DNA of 34,756 bases from Limisphaerales bacterium. GTDB lineage: Bacteria > Verrucomicrobiota > Verrucomicrobiia > Limisphaerales > SXTU01. The stretch is from contig WRPG01000057.1 in assembly GCA_009773355.1 (NCBI GenBank), positions 1-34,756 on the forward strand, given 5' to 3'. The stretch's first letter is position 1, and each line of letters starts with the position of its first letter. This document shows, piece after piece, positions 7,885 to 15,323 of this stretch. The position numbers and the translations under genes were made by a program. The notes below the pieces were generated by a model. That model had not been told where the DNA came from, made no database searches, and saw only the letters and a list, made by a program, of their open reading frames with translations.

Positions 7885-9246
7885 TCATACGCCCTGCTTC
7901 AAGTGATACACCTTACGCGGGTCTTGGGTGCTGCTGCCGATGGCGACGAGCTGGCCGAGTTCGACGAGGCGCTTGAGGCGTGTCTGCGTGGCGCGGGTGG
8001 TGCGCTTGATGGCGGCGGCAATCTGGCTGGTGGATGCACCGGGTTTGCGGCGGAGGAATTCCACGATGGCGGTGTCGAGCTTGTCGCGCTCTGGTTTGGC
8101 CACGCGCTCGCGGCGGAAGGTGACGCGGAAGCTGCTGCCGATTTCTTCCAGTTCCGGCTCGGGCAGGCCGGCGGCGCGGCAGGCGGCGGTCATGCGCTGG
8201 ATGCCGCTGCCCCATTGCTCGATGAGGCCCAGCTCGTGAAAGACGCGACCGATGACGCGGTTGCGGAGCTTGGAGACGCCGCGCCGGATGTCCTCCACGG
8301 TCAGGCCGGGCGGCAGGTTGCCAGGGTTTTCGATTTCAATGCGGTCGCGGAAGATGGCGAGGCGGATGGGTGAGCCGCGTTGCGCGTAGTCGGCGTGGAC
8401 GAAGGCGTTGGTGATGGCCTCGCGCAAGGCGACGACGGGGAATTCCCAGACTTCGCGGTGACGCACGCCTTTCACTTCGAGCGCGCGGCGGGTGTTGCGT
8501 TGCACGAAGCGGATGGCTTCCTCCACCGCGAGCACGGGATAGCTCGTGAGGTTGGCGGAATCGAGGATGACGCTCTTGTCCACGCCCTCGAAGCAGCCGG
8601 CGCGCAGCCAGGCCTCGGGGAATTGTTTCAACCGTTCCGTGCCAAACAGCACGATGCCGCCGACGGTCGGCACTTCGCGTTTCTGATGCGGAGCGAGGAG
8701 GTGAAGCGTCCGCAAATCTTTCTTCCGCAGCCGACGAATGGACGCGAAGCACTCGGAAGCAGCTCGGAAGTCGATCGCTTCCGAGTTCAATTCCGGCAAC
8801 GGCTCCTCGTCGTAGCTGCGCCCGCGCACCACGCGCTGAAGCTCTGCCACGGCGGCGGCATCAGCCTGACGGTTTGTGGAGCCGACGCGAACATAGACGC
8901 CCGCCGGGTAGCCGACGGCCTTCACGTAGTGCGGACGGCTGGGGCTGGGGAAAAGCTCGACCGCCAGAACGTGCGTCTTGCGGAACGGGATGATGTGAAT
9001 CTCCGGCACGAGGCGCGGTTCGATGCGGTCGGAGATGAAGCTGGCGAGCTGCTCCTCGGTCTTGGCGATGTCCGGCACGCCGATCACCTTGCGCGAGCCG
9101 TCCAGCACGCCAATCAACAGGACGCCGCCCGCGCCGTTGGCAAAGGCCACGAGTGTCCGCATCACTTTGTCTGGCGAGGAGAGGTCACGCTTGAACTCCA
9201 GGGTCTTCCCTTCGTGCTGGCGCAGCAGTTCCGCAAGGTTGAACAT
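7885..9246 (-). CDS. AlbA_2 / RecG-like putative transcriptional regulator
   Basis: 453 residues, read from ATG at 9246-9244 (MFNLAELLRQHEGKTLEFKR). The N-terminal AlbA_2 (Schlafen-type DNA-binding) domain spans about 8-125, with EFKRDLSS and AFANGAGGVLLIGVLDG. A GHKL-like HATPase_c_4 domain follows, with REAITNAFVHADYAQRG, IEIENPGNLPPG and LGLIEQWGSGIQRM. A C-terminal winged helix lies near 395-440 (GASTSQIAAAIKRTTRATQT). The architecture is that of proteins often mislabelled RecG helicase; there are no helicase motifs. It probably binds DNA and controls nearby genes, but the ligand is unknown. The frame stays open upstream to 9699, but that extension runs antisense to rlmN and lacks domain similarity, so the start at 9246 is preferred. 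Identical palindromes lie 12 bp upstream of the start and within codons 154-165. rlmN is divergent. Confidence 0.88.
   Translation of the reverse strand: MFNLAELLRQHEGKTLEFKRDLSSPDKVMRTLVAFANGAGGVLLIGVLDGSRKVIGVPDIAKTEEQLASFISDRIEPRLVPEIHIIPFRKTHVLAVELFPSPSRPHYVKAVGYPAGVYVRVGSTNRQADAAAVAELQRVVRGRSYDEEPLPELNSEAIDFRAASECFASIRRLRKKDLRTLHLLAPHQKREVPTVGGIVLFGTERLKQFPEAWLRAGCFEGVDKSVILDSANLTSYPVLAVEEAIRFVQRNTRRALEVKGVRHREVWEFPVVALREAITNAFVHADYAQRGSPIRLAIFRDRIEIENPGNLPPGLTVEDIRRGVSKLRNRVIGRVFHELGLIEQWGSGIQRMTAACRAAGLPEPELEEIGSSFRVTFRRERVAKPERDKLDTAIVEFLRRKPGASTSQIAAAIKRTTRATQTRLKRLVELGQLVAIGSSTQDPRKVYHLKQGV
8751..8786. promoter_or_regulatory. Intragenic palindrome, possible auxiliary operator
   Basis: ACTCGGAAGC (8751-8760) and GCTTCCGAGT (8777-8786) are perfect 10-bp inverted arms with a 16-bp spacer. 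A third half-site, GCTCGGAAG, sits inside the spacer at 8762-8770. The same arms with the same spacer length occur at 9259-9294. It lies within the AlbA_2 gene. The palindrome is directly visible; the operator role is inference. Confidence 0.55.
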
Positions 9247-9258
9247 GGTCGGAAAACT

Positions 9259-9294
9259 ACTCGGAAGCACTTGGAAATGGCAAGGCTTCCGAGT
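9259..9294. promoter_or_regulatory. Palindrome just upstream of the AlbA_2 gene, possible operator
   Basis: ACTCGGAAGC (9259-9268) and GCTTCCGAGT (9285-9294) with a 16-bp spacer. Inside the spacer CTTG (9270-9273) pairs with CAAG (9281-9284), so as RNA it would form a 14-bp hairpin with one bulged A and loop GAAATGG. It lies 12 bp upstream of the AlbA_2 start codon in the rlmN/AlbA_2 divergent region (9247-9382). An autoregulatory operator, a leader hairpin or a dispersed repeat are all possible. Confidence 0.55.
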
Positions 9295-9382
9295 GGCATG
9301 GAAATGGAAACATTGCGCGAGCCAGAGCCGATCAAATTTCGGTGTCGCGGTGGGCACTTCGTTCGCCACACTGCGAGGCGAC

Positions 9383-10492
9383 ATGACGACCGCCGCCGTC
9401 GCCACCATCGCGCCGCGTTCGCTCCTCGACCTCACGTTTGCGGAGCTGGAACGGGAGTTCATCGCGGCCAAGTTGTCTCCACTCCACGCGCGGGCGCTGT
9501 GGCGGGCGTTGCACCACGGGCTGAAGCGGGACTTCACCGATGCGACGGATTTTCTGCCTCCGTTGCGGCGCTGGCTGGCGGAGCAGGTGGGCGAGGGAAG
9601 CCGGTTCTTCATCGAGGCACCCGTCGAGGGCGCCGACATCGCGAGCAGCGACGGGTTAACGCGCAAGTTCCTGCTTCGCCTCGCCGATGGGCAGACCATC
9701 GAGACGGTGGTGATGGGCTTCAGGGGACGCTACACGGCCTGCCTGAGCACGCAGGCCGGCTGCGCGATGGGCTGCGTCTTCTGCGCGACGGGGCAGATGG
9801 GCTTCGTGCGGCATCTGCGGCCCGGCGAAATCGTGGCGCAGGTCCGCCATGCGCAGCTCGCGTTGCGCGCCGCCGGTGGTGACGGTTTGCGCAATCTGGT
9901 GCTCATGGGCATGGGCGAGCCGTTGCACAACTACGACGCCGTGATGACCGCGCTGGAAATCATCTCCGACCGGCGCGGCCTGAATATCGGCCCGAGCCGC
10001 ATCACGATCAGCACGGTGGGCGTGGTGCCGGGCATCTTGCGGCTGGCGGCGGAGCAGCGCCCGTATCACCTCGCCGTGAGCCTGCACGGCGCGACGGAGG
10101 AGGAACGCTCGGCGCTGGTGCCCGCGAGTCAGCGCTGGCCCTTGGCCGAACTGATGGCGGCGTGCCGCACTTACTTCGCGCAGACGGGAAGGCGCATTTT
10201 CTTCGAATGGACGCTGATTGCCCACACGAATGATTCCCCGGCGCAAGCCGGTCGGCTGGCCACGCTGCTCAAGGGACTCGACGCCCATGTGAACTTGATC
10301 CCGCTCAATCCCACCGGCGGCTTCGCCGGCACTGCGACGCAAACTGGCGCGGCGAAGACGTTTCAGATGACTCTGCAAGCGGCCGGCATCCCGAACACCA
10401 TCCGCCAGCGCCGGGGCATTGACGTGGCCGCCGGTTGCGGCCAACTGCGGGCGGAGAAGTCCCGGGCCGAGCGTCTGGTGGCAGCAAAGTGA
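9383..10492 (+). CDS. rlmN: Dual-specificity RNA methyltransferase RlmN (23S rRNA A2503-C2)
   Basis: 369 residues from ATG 9383, preceded by GAGGCG at a plausible Shine-Dalgarno distance. The frame is open further upstream, but that part overlaps the divergent AlbA_2 gene. The radical SAM motif is CAMGCVFC, with C127, C131 and C134 holding the 4Fe-4S cluster. C120 (YTACLSTQAG) and C352 (AAGCGQL) match the two catalytic cysteines of Escherichia coli RlmN. Other motifs are NLVLMGMGEPLHNYD, ITISTVGVVPGI, LAVSLHGATEEER and NLIPLNPTGG. The enzyme methylates C2 of A2503 in 23S rRNA, and in many bacteria A37 of some tRNAs, using two SAM molecules. engB follows after 55 bases in the same direction. 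Confidence 0.97.
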   Translation: MTTAAVATIAPRSLLDLTFAELEREFIAAKLSPLHARALWRALHHGLKRDFTDATDFLPPLRRWLAEQVGEGSRFFIEAPVEGADIASSDGLTRKFLLRLADGQTIETVVMGFRGRYTACLSTQAGCAMGCVFCATGQMGFVRHLRPGEIVAQVRHAQLALRAAGGDGLRNLVLMGMGEPLHNYDAVMTALEIISDRRGLNIGPSRITISTVGVVPGILRLAAEQRPYHLAVSLHGATEEERSALVPASQRWPLAELMAACRTYFAQTGRRIFFEWTLIAHTNDSPAQAGRLATLLKGLDAHVNLIPLNPTGGFAGTATQTGAAKTFQMTLQAAGIPNTIRQRRGIDVAAGCGQLRAEKSRAERLVAAK

Positions 10493-10547
10493 ATTGATGT
10501 TCCCGCGAAGGGCTTTTGCTGCGACAGTCGGCTGCTCGTTTTTGATT

Positions 10548-11267
10548 ATGGACATTTCATCCGCCACTTTTTTCCGCAGCGCCCCGGACCTGGACTCGTG
10601 TCCGGACGAGTCGCTGCCGGAGTTTGCCTTCATCGGGCGCTCCAACGTGGGCAAGTCGTCGCTGCTCAACATCATCGCGGGCCAGCAGGGCCTCGCCCGG
10701 GTTTCCGCCACGCCGGGCTTCACCAAGCTCATCAACATGTTCCTGATGAACAAGACGTGGCGGCTGGTGGACCTGCCGGGCTACGGGTGGGCACACGTGG
10801 CGCGGCACGACAAGGCCAAGTTCAACCAGGCGGTGGCCCATTACCTGCGCAACCGCCCGAACCTCTGCCTGGTCTTCGCGCTGGTGGACTCCAGCCTGCC
10901 GCCGCAGGAGATGGACCTGGAATTCGTGGAGTGGCTCGCCGACAACTCGATCCCCTTCGTCCTCGTCTTCACCAAGACCGACAAGGCGAAGCCGCCCGAG
11001 GTGCAGGCGAACATCGCAGCGTTCTCGGAGCGCATCTCCGAGTGGTGCGAGCAACTGCCGGAGATTTTCAAGTGTTCCGCCGTGGCGAAGCATGGCCGGC
11101 GGGAATTGCTCGGGGTGATCGCGGCGGCGATGGCGGAGTATGAGGCGCAGACACCGGCTGACGCGGACGAAGCATTGCCCGATGCGAAGCTGCCACAAGC
11201 CAGCAGCCCGGGCGCGCGGGGCCGGGATGCGCGTGGCACGCAGGCCAAATCCCGGCGGCCTTGGTGA
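10548..11267 (+). CDS. engB: Ribosome biogenesis GTPase EngB (YihA/YsxC)
   Basis: 239 residues from ATG 10548. The start is fixed by the family's usual opening (MDISSATFFRSAPDLDSCP); an ATG 51 bases upstream would add an unrelated tail. GTPase motifs are all present: G1 GRSNVGKSS (30-38), G2 SATPGFTKLIN with T59, G3 DLPGYG (75-80), G4 TKTD (142-145) and G5 CSA (176-178). EngB acts late in 50S subunit assembly. A basic, low-complexity tail of about 45 residues after AAAMAEYEAQ is longer than in most homologues. It lies downstream of rlmN, which fits a small ribosome-maturation unit. The next gene is convergent, 16 bases away, with no visible terminator. Confidence 0.95.
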   Translation: MDISSATFFRSAPDLDSCPDESLPEFAFIGRSNVGKSSLLNIIAGQQGLARVSATPGFTKLINMFLMNKTWRLVDLPGYGWAHVARHDKAKFNQAVAHYLRNRPNLCLVFALVDSSLPPQEMDLEFVEWLADNSIPFVLVFTKTDKAKPPEVQANIAAFSERISEWCEQLPEIFKCSAVAKHGRRELLGVIAAAMAEYEAQTPADADEALPDAKLPQASSPGARGRDARGTQAKSRRPW

Positions 11268-11283
11268 GGTCGCGGGCCGTTCC

Positions 11284-12540
11284 CTACACCACCTCGAATT
11301 CGCGCGTTTCGAGGGAGTTTCTGCCGGACTTTTGAATCGGCCTTGGCTCGGGCTGGGCGAAGTCATTCAGGTCCACCGCACGGGCGCGCACGGAGTATTT
11401 GCCGGGGGCCAATCCTTTGAGCGAGGCGGACCAGGAAACCATGCTGTAGCGCAAGGGCCACGTCGCGGGCTGGCCGGTCTGCGGATTGAAGCCGAGGATT
11501 TGCCGCGAGGAGACGCCAGCGGGAAGCACAGCGCTCCAGTCGGCGGGCGGGGCTTCGAGCTGCGTCGCGGTCCAGTGCTCAGGGGCGTCGGCCTTCGCAT
11601 CGGCGCGACTCAGGGAATACTCGACGCGCTTTAATCCCGACAGACCGGAGATGACGAGGCCGTTGAGATGCACCGGCTGGCCGGCGGGGATTTTTGCCGG
11701 GAGGTTGTCGAGATACGCCGCTGTCTTGAGCGGAGCCTCCGGGTCGTTGTTTTGCTCGGCGTAAGTGTCGTTGGCCCGGTAGTCGTTGGTCACGACGATG
11801 CGCTGGAGCCACTTGATGGATTTGAAGCCGTGCGCCCACGGGATGACCATGCGCACCGGACCGCCGCGCACCAACGAGATCGGTTCGCCGTTGAGGCGGT
11901 AGGCAAGGAAAGCTGGCAGTTCCCCCGGTGCGGTCTCCATCGCCTGCGAGTAGCTGACCGAGGACTGGAAGAGCTGCTTCGGATCGTGGTGGTGGAAGCC
12001 CCAGTAGTAGATGCGGCGCACGTTCCGCAACTGGCCGCAGAGTCGCAGCACCTCGCGCAACGGCACGCCCTCCCACAGTCCCTGGCCGAGCGGCGCAGGG
12101 ATGTTGAGGCACTGCATGGCCTTGAGGTATTTCACGCCGTGCCTTTCGCCAAGCTTCAGCAACGTGGGCAGGTCCAGCGCGGTGCCGTCCGCGAGCGTGA
12201 GCGGCGTGCTCAGGCCGGCTTGTTCCTTGATGGCCGGGTTCGGCGTCGCATCGGCCGTGATTTCCAGCCGCCACGTCTCGGGCGTGAGGCGGGCCTGCAC
12301 GAGCGCGTCACCCTTGAGCGAATGCGGCTTGGGATTGCCCCGGGACACGTCGCGGAATTTCTCGGCGGGCGTGAGCAAGGGATGCGGAGCGGCGGGAGCG
12401 GCAGGCTTTGGCGCTGTGGGAGCCTCCGCCGCTTGCGCAGTGCCGGGCAGCCCGCTCGCGAGCGCGGTCGCAGCCAGCGCGGAGCCGGCGCGCACGAAGT
12501 TCCGGCGGGTGAGGGAGTGGGAAGGGGTTGGAGGTTTCAT
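11284..12540 (-). CDS. Tat-exported sulfite-oxidase-like molybdopterin oxidoreductase
   Basis: 418 residues. A Tat signal is present (LTRRNFVRAG with R12-R13, then a hydrophobic stretch ending AQAAEA). The catalytic domain of the sulfite oxidase / YedY class follows. The Mo-ligating cysteine is C144 in KAMQCLNIP; most sulfite oxidases have CAGNRR at this place, so the loop after the cysteine differs. The family block GGPVRMVIPWAHGFKSIKWL is clear. A C-terminal Ig-like dimerisation domain (LSGLKRVEYSLSRADA to KYSVRARAVDLNDFAQ) matches the Mo-co dimer domain. It is periplasmic and uses molybdopterin; no heme motif is present, so a separate cytochrome would be needed. The substrate may be sulfite or another small oxidisable compound. 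It stands alone, with a palindromic repeat upstream. Confidence 0.88.
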   Translation of the reverse strand: MKPPTPSHSLTRRNFVRAGSALAATALASGLPGTAQAAEAPTAPKPAAPAAPHPLLTPAEKFRDVSRGNPKPHSLKGDALVQARLTPETWRLEITADATPNPAIKEQAGLSTPLTLADGTALDLPTLLKLGERHGVKYLKAMQCLNIPAPLGQGLWEGVPLREVLRLCGQLRNVRRIYYWGFHHHDPKQLFQSSVSYSQAMETAPGELPAFLAYRLNGEPISLVRGGPVRMVIPWAHGFKSIKWLQRIVVTNDYRANDTYAEQNNDPEAPLKTAAYLDNLPAKIPAGQPVHLNGLVISGLSGLKRVEYSLSRADAKADAPEHWTATQLEAPPADWSAVLPAGVSSRQILGFNPQTGQPATWPLRYSMVSWSASLKGLAPGKYSVRARAVDLNDFAQPEPRPIQKSGRNSLETREFEVV

Positions 12541-12612
12541 GGGGCGGTCGGAATGTTGCAGCCCGGCGCAGGCGACGCAAGCGCGGCTGGCGATTCGCGG
12601 CTGTCATCGGCA

Positions 12613-12728
12613 CCGGACGGAGAGCGGCGATGAAGCCACCGCAGTCCAAACGCTGGCGCGAATGTGTGATGTCCACGAATTTCGCGAAGCGTCTGGACTG
12701 CGGCGCGTTCACTGCCGCTCTTTCCGAG
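12613..12728. repeat. Long inverted repeat with CCGCAGTCC / GGACTGCGG core
   Basis: The core arms are CCGCAGTCCAAACGCTGGCG (from 12639) and CGCGAAGCGTCTGGACTGCG (from 12683), about 22 bp each. Imperfect pairing extends outward to AGAGCGGC (12621-12628) and GCCGCTCT (12714-12721), giving arms of about 40 bp around a loop of 22 bases. It occupies most of the 227-base gap between the divergent molybdoenzyme and methyltransferase genes. The rest of that gap (12541-12612 and 12729-12767) shows nothing recognisable. Confidence 0.8.
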
Positions 12729-12767
12729 GCTCGCAGTCTCGCAACCGTTCCGCCACACTCCTGCGCC

Positions 12768-13457
12768 ATGAAGCAGGGCCTGGTGCTGGACAAAGTCGTG
12801 TTGCTTGGGCGCACGCTGGACGAGTATCGGCGCTACTTCACGCTCGACCTCGAAGGGTTGCGTGGTCGGAAGATTCTGGACGTGGCGTCCGGCGTGAGTT
12901 CGTTCTGCGCCGAGGCGCGGCGGGCGGGGCTGCGCGTGACGGCGTTCGACGCGATTTACGAATTGCCGGCGGACGAGATTGAGCGGCGCTGCGCCACCGA
13001 CCTCGACCATGTGACCGATGCCATCCGCGACCTGAAGACCTATCGCTGGGACTTCTACCAGTCGCCGGAGAACCTGCGGAAGTTCCGCGAACAGGCGTAT
13101 CGCGGGTTCCTTGCGGATTATTGCGCTCAAGGGAAGGCGTGCTACGTGCCGGGCCTGCTGCCGAAGCTGCCGTTCCGTGACGGCGAGTTCGACCTCACGC
13201 TAGTTTCCTACCTGCTCTTTGTCTATGAGGACCAGCTCGACTACGAGTTCCACAAGCGGTCGCTGCTGGAAATCATGCGGGTGACGTGCGGCGAGGCGCG
13301 GGTGTATCCCATCGTGACCTTCGAGGCGAAACGCTCCAGCTATCTCGACCGGCTGCGAAGTGACCGCGAGTTGCAGCACCTCGCCTTCGAGGAGGTGCGG
13401 ACGGACTTCGAGTTCCTGCTCAACTCAAACTTCTACCTCCGCGTGTCCCGGCGCTGA
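12768..13457 (+). CDS. SAM-dependent methyltransferase, class I
   Basis: 229 residues from ATG 12768 (MKQGLVLDKVVLLGRTLDEY). Motif I is KILDVASGVSSFCAEA with an acidic residue at the end of the next strand (VTAFDAIYEL). The post-motif region LPFRDGEFDLTLVSYLLFVY is the typical motif II/III block of class I enzymes. The C-terminus (VRTDFEFLLNSNFYLRVSR) completes the sheet. Substrate unknown: it resembles the class-11 type family of small-molecule methyltransferases, but nothing nearby points to a pathway. An alternative start far upstream would read through the palindrome at 12613-12728 and is unlikely. The aquaporin gene is convergent, 11 bases away. Confidence 0.85.
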   Translation: MKQGLVLDKVVLLGRTLDEYRRYFTLDLEGLRGRKILDVASGVSSFCAEARRAGLRVTAFDAIYELPADEIERRCATDLDHVTDAIRDLKTYRWDFYQSPENLRKFREQAYRGFLADYCAQGKACYVPGLLPKLPFRDGEFDLTLVSYLLFVYEDQLDYEFHKRSLLEIMRVTCGEARVYPIVTFEAKRSSYLDRLRSDRELQHLAFEEVRTDFEFLLNSNFYLRVSRR

Positions 13458-13468
13458 GGCCGGGCCGG

Positions 13469-14200
13469 TCAGGCGGGCCAGAGCCACTTGAAGATTTGCG
13501 CGCCCACCACGCCGCCAATCAGCGGGCCGACGACCGGCACCCAAGCGTAACCCCAGTCCGAGCCGCCCTTGCCCGCGATGGGCAGCAGCGCGTGGGCGAG
13601 GCGCGGGCCGAGGTCGCGCGCGGGGTTGATGGCGTAGCCGGTCGGGCCGCCCAGCGAGAGGCCGATGGCCCACACCAGCACGCCGACGAGCGCGGGGCCG
13701 AAGCCCGCGTCCCAGCCGAACTCCGGCTTGAGGTTGGCCTTCGCGCCGATGGCGAGCACGCCGAGCAGGAGCATGGCGGTGCCGATGATTTCGCAGAGCA
13801 GGTTCGCGCAGGATTTGCGGATGGCGGGGGCGGTGCAGAAGATGCCGAGCTTCGCGTCCTGGCTCTCGGTTTCCGCCCAGTGCGGCAGATAGGCAAGCCA
13901 CACCAGCACGCCGCCGAGGAACGCACCCGCCATCTGCGCGCCGATATAGACCGGCACCAGGTCCCAACTGAGCTTGCCGATGCTCGCCATCGCCACGGTC
14001 ACGGCGGGGTTCAAATGCCCGCCGCTGATGCTGCCGATGCAATACACCGCCACGGTCACCGCCAGCGCCCAGCCGGTGGTGATGACGATCCAGCCGGAGT
14101 TCTGGCCTTTGGATTTGTTGAGGAGGACGTTTGCCACGACCCCGTCGCCCAGCAGGACGAGGATCGCGGTGCCAATGAGTTCAGCAAGGAAGGGCGACAT
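13469..14200 (-). CDS. glpF: Aquaglyceroporin (MIP family glycerol uptake facilitator)
   Basis: 243 residues from ATG 14200, with six hydrophobic helices and two half-helices. Both NPA motifs are intact: SGGHLNPAVT (NPA 64-66) and GYAINPARD (NPA 192-194). D196 after NPAR is the mark of the glycerol-conducting GlpF branch, while strict water channels have other residues there. It forms an inner-membrane pore for glycerol and small polyols. No glycerol kinase or regulator is next to it. Candidate starts further upstream add a charged tail not typical of the family. The 199-base gap to the divergent YkgJ gene (14201-14399) shows no repeat or clear promoter. Confidence 0.93.
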   Translation of the reverse strand: MSPFLAELIGTAILVLLGDGVVANVLLNKSKGQNSGWIVITTGWALAVTVAVYCIGSISGGHLNPAVTVAMASIGKLSWDLVPVYIGAQMAGAFLGGVLVWLAYLPHWAETESQDAKLGIFCTAPAIRKSCANLLCEIIGTAMLLLGVLAIGAKANLKPEFGWDAGFGPALVGVLVWAIGLSLGGPTGYAINPARDLGPRLAHALLPIAGKGGSDWGYAWVPVVGPLIGGVVGAQIFKWLWPA

Positions 14201-14399
14201 GGTGGTTGCGCGTTTGTTCTTTAGGGAACGGCGGGAGCGTAGCAGCCGCCGGAAGACGCGCAATGCCGAAGCCGTGGCGTGACGGGCCTCCTGGCGCTGT
14301 CCATTTAACCGGGACAGCCTCACTCCATGCTCCACTGCTCCGTGCTTCCGTGGTTCACCCCGGCTTGCCCTCTGCCTGCGGCCCGCTACCGTCGCGGGC

Positions 14400-14771
14400 G
14401 TGCCGGTTTTTCACGAATGCCAGCGTTGCACCGCCTGCTGCCGGTGGCCGGGGCAGGTGCGGCTCACGGAGGCGGAGATTTCACATCTCGCACAGTTTCG
14501 CGGGCTGGACGAGCGCGACTTCATCCAGCAGTTCACGCGGCTGCGTCCCGACCGGCAGGGTCTTGCGCTCATGGACAAGCCCAACGGCGAATGCGTCTTC
14601 CTCGACGGCGAAAGCTGCGCGGTCCAGCCGGTGAAGCCGCAGCAATGCCGGGACTTTCCGAACTTGTGGAACTTCCCCGGCTTCGAGCAAACCTGCCGCG
14701 CGGTGCCCAAGCTGGTTTCGGAGGAGGAATACCGGCGGCTGGTGGCGGCGGCGACAGGGCGGGCTGTGTGA
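14400..14771 (+). CDS. YkgJ/CxxCxxCC-family cysteine-cluster protein
   Basis: 123 residues from GTG 14400. The N-terminal motif is CQRCTACCRWPG, with C7, C10, C13 and C14. The second half of the motif is GECVFLDGESCAVQPVKPQQ followed by CRDFP. This is the zinc- or iron-sulfur-binding UPF0153/YkgJ family, whose role is unknown. The metal ligands are complete and an extra Cys (FEQTCRAVP) lies near the end. The start is chosen because the first cysteine motif sits close to the N-terminus as usual. A strong hairpin lies 11 bases after the stop. Confidence 0.9.
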   Translation: MPVFHECQRCTACCRWPGQVRLTEAEISHLAQFRGLDERDFIQQFTRLRPDRQGLALMDKPNGECVFLDGESCAVQPVKPQQCRDFPNLWNFPGFEQTCRAVPKLVSEEEYRRLVAAATGRAV

Positions 14772-14781
14772 TAGAGCGCCG

Positions 14782-14803
14782 GGCGCGCTGTCCTCAGCGC
14801 GCC
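14782..14803. terminator. Perfect 9-bp hairpin after the YkgJ gene
   Basis: GGCGCGCTG (14782-14790), loop TCCT, CAGCGCGCC (14795-14803). No T-tract follows, so it is either a weak terminator or another short dispersed palindrome; the core GCGCGCTG-TCCT-CAGCGCGC looks like the repeats elsewhere in this window. Confidence 0.5.
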
Positions 14804-14859
14804 GCCGAGAGTTTGCGGCATCCGGGCAGCCGCCACGGCCCGGAAGCCGCGCATTGGGA

Positions 14860-14960
14860 CCATGAACCGGAAGGAGAAGTTGGCAGGAAAATTGTGGGCA
14901 GGAAGATTTCCGCTTCAATTTTCCTGCCCATAATTTTCCTGCCAAGTTCCCGGTCCATGG
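14860..14960. repeat. Inverted repeat of the GGCAGGAAAATT type
   Basis: The left arm runs CCATGAACCGG, a short unmatched stretch, TTGGCAGGAAAATTGTGGGC, AGGAA. The right arm is the inverse (TTTTCCTGCCCATAATTTTC, CTGCCAAGTT, CCGGTCCATGG). The arms are about 45 bp with few mismatches and the loop is about 10-15 bases. It is markedly AT-richer than its flanks. It sits between the convergent YkgJ gene and the 84-residue protein. Confidence 0.85.
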
Positions 14961-14994
14961 AGAGGAATCGGGCGCAGCCCTGCACCATGCCACA

Positions 14995-15249
14995 TCACTC
15001 CTTCGTGATGCCCAGAGTCTGCTCGAACTCCGCCGAGAAGGCGCGCATCTGCGCGATGATCTTGTCCGGCTGCTGGGAGATGCTCTCGATCATGCGCGGG
15101 GCCAGCTCCGGCTTGCGCCGCAGCAACTCGACCGCCGCCACGATGAGCGAGAGGTTGTTGTTGATGTCGTGCCGCGTGGTGGCGAGTTTTTCGTTCAGCT
15201 CGGCGACCTGCTCCGGTGTGAGCGTGACGGGTGTCTGCGGCGTTGCCAT
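14995..15249 (-). CDS. Small protein resembling a histidine-kinase dimerisation (DHp) helix pair
   Basis: 84 residues, ATG at 15249-15247. All helical: a first helix PEQVAELNEKLATTRHDINN continues NLSLIVAAVELLRRKPE, and a second is RMIESISQQPDKIIAQMRAF. The core RHDINNNLSLIVAAVELL closely resembles the H-box of HisKA domains (HDFNNLL and HDINNHL types), placing H27 at the phospho-acceptor position. There is no ATPase domain in or next to it. It could be a free-standing phosphotransfer or decoy dimerisation module, or an unrelated helical hairpin. No signal peptide or membrane segment. A 73-base gap separates it from the ThuA-like gene upstream on the same strand. Confidence 0.7.
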   Translation of the reverse strand: MATPQTPVTLTPEQVAELNEKLATTRHDINNNLSLIVAAVELLRRKPELAPRMIESISQQPDKIIAQMRAFSAEFEQTLGITKE

Positions 15250-15323
15250 GCGCGGAGGATGGGGAATTCAGGCGGCAAGGCAAGCCCGGTTGCAGGCTGC
15301 AAGCGCGCGATGGGGTGTCCCAA

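Noticed and set aside
7885-9246. ATP-dependent DNA helicase RecG
   Set aside because: Only the AlbA_2 and GHKL-like parts that give rise to this common mislabel are present; there are no helicase motifs.
9247-9699. N-terminal extension of the AlbA_2 protein up to 9699
   Set aside because: It would run antisense through the first third of rlmN and adds no domain; the AlbA_2 domain starts right at the ATG at 9246.
14860-14960. Riboswitch or structured RNA
   Set aside because: The structure is one simple long hairpin in a gap downstream of both flanking (convergent) genes, so it cannot lead either transcript.
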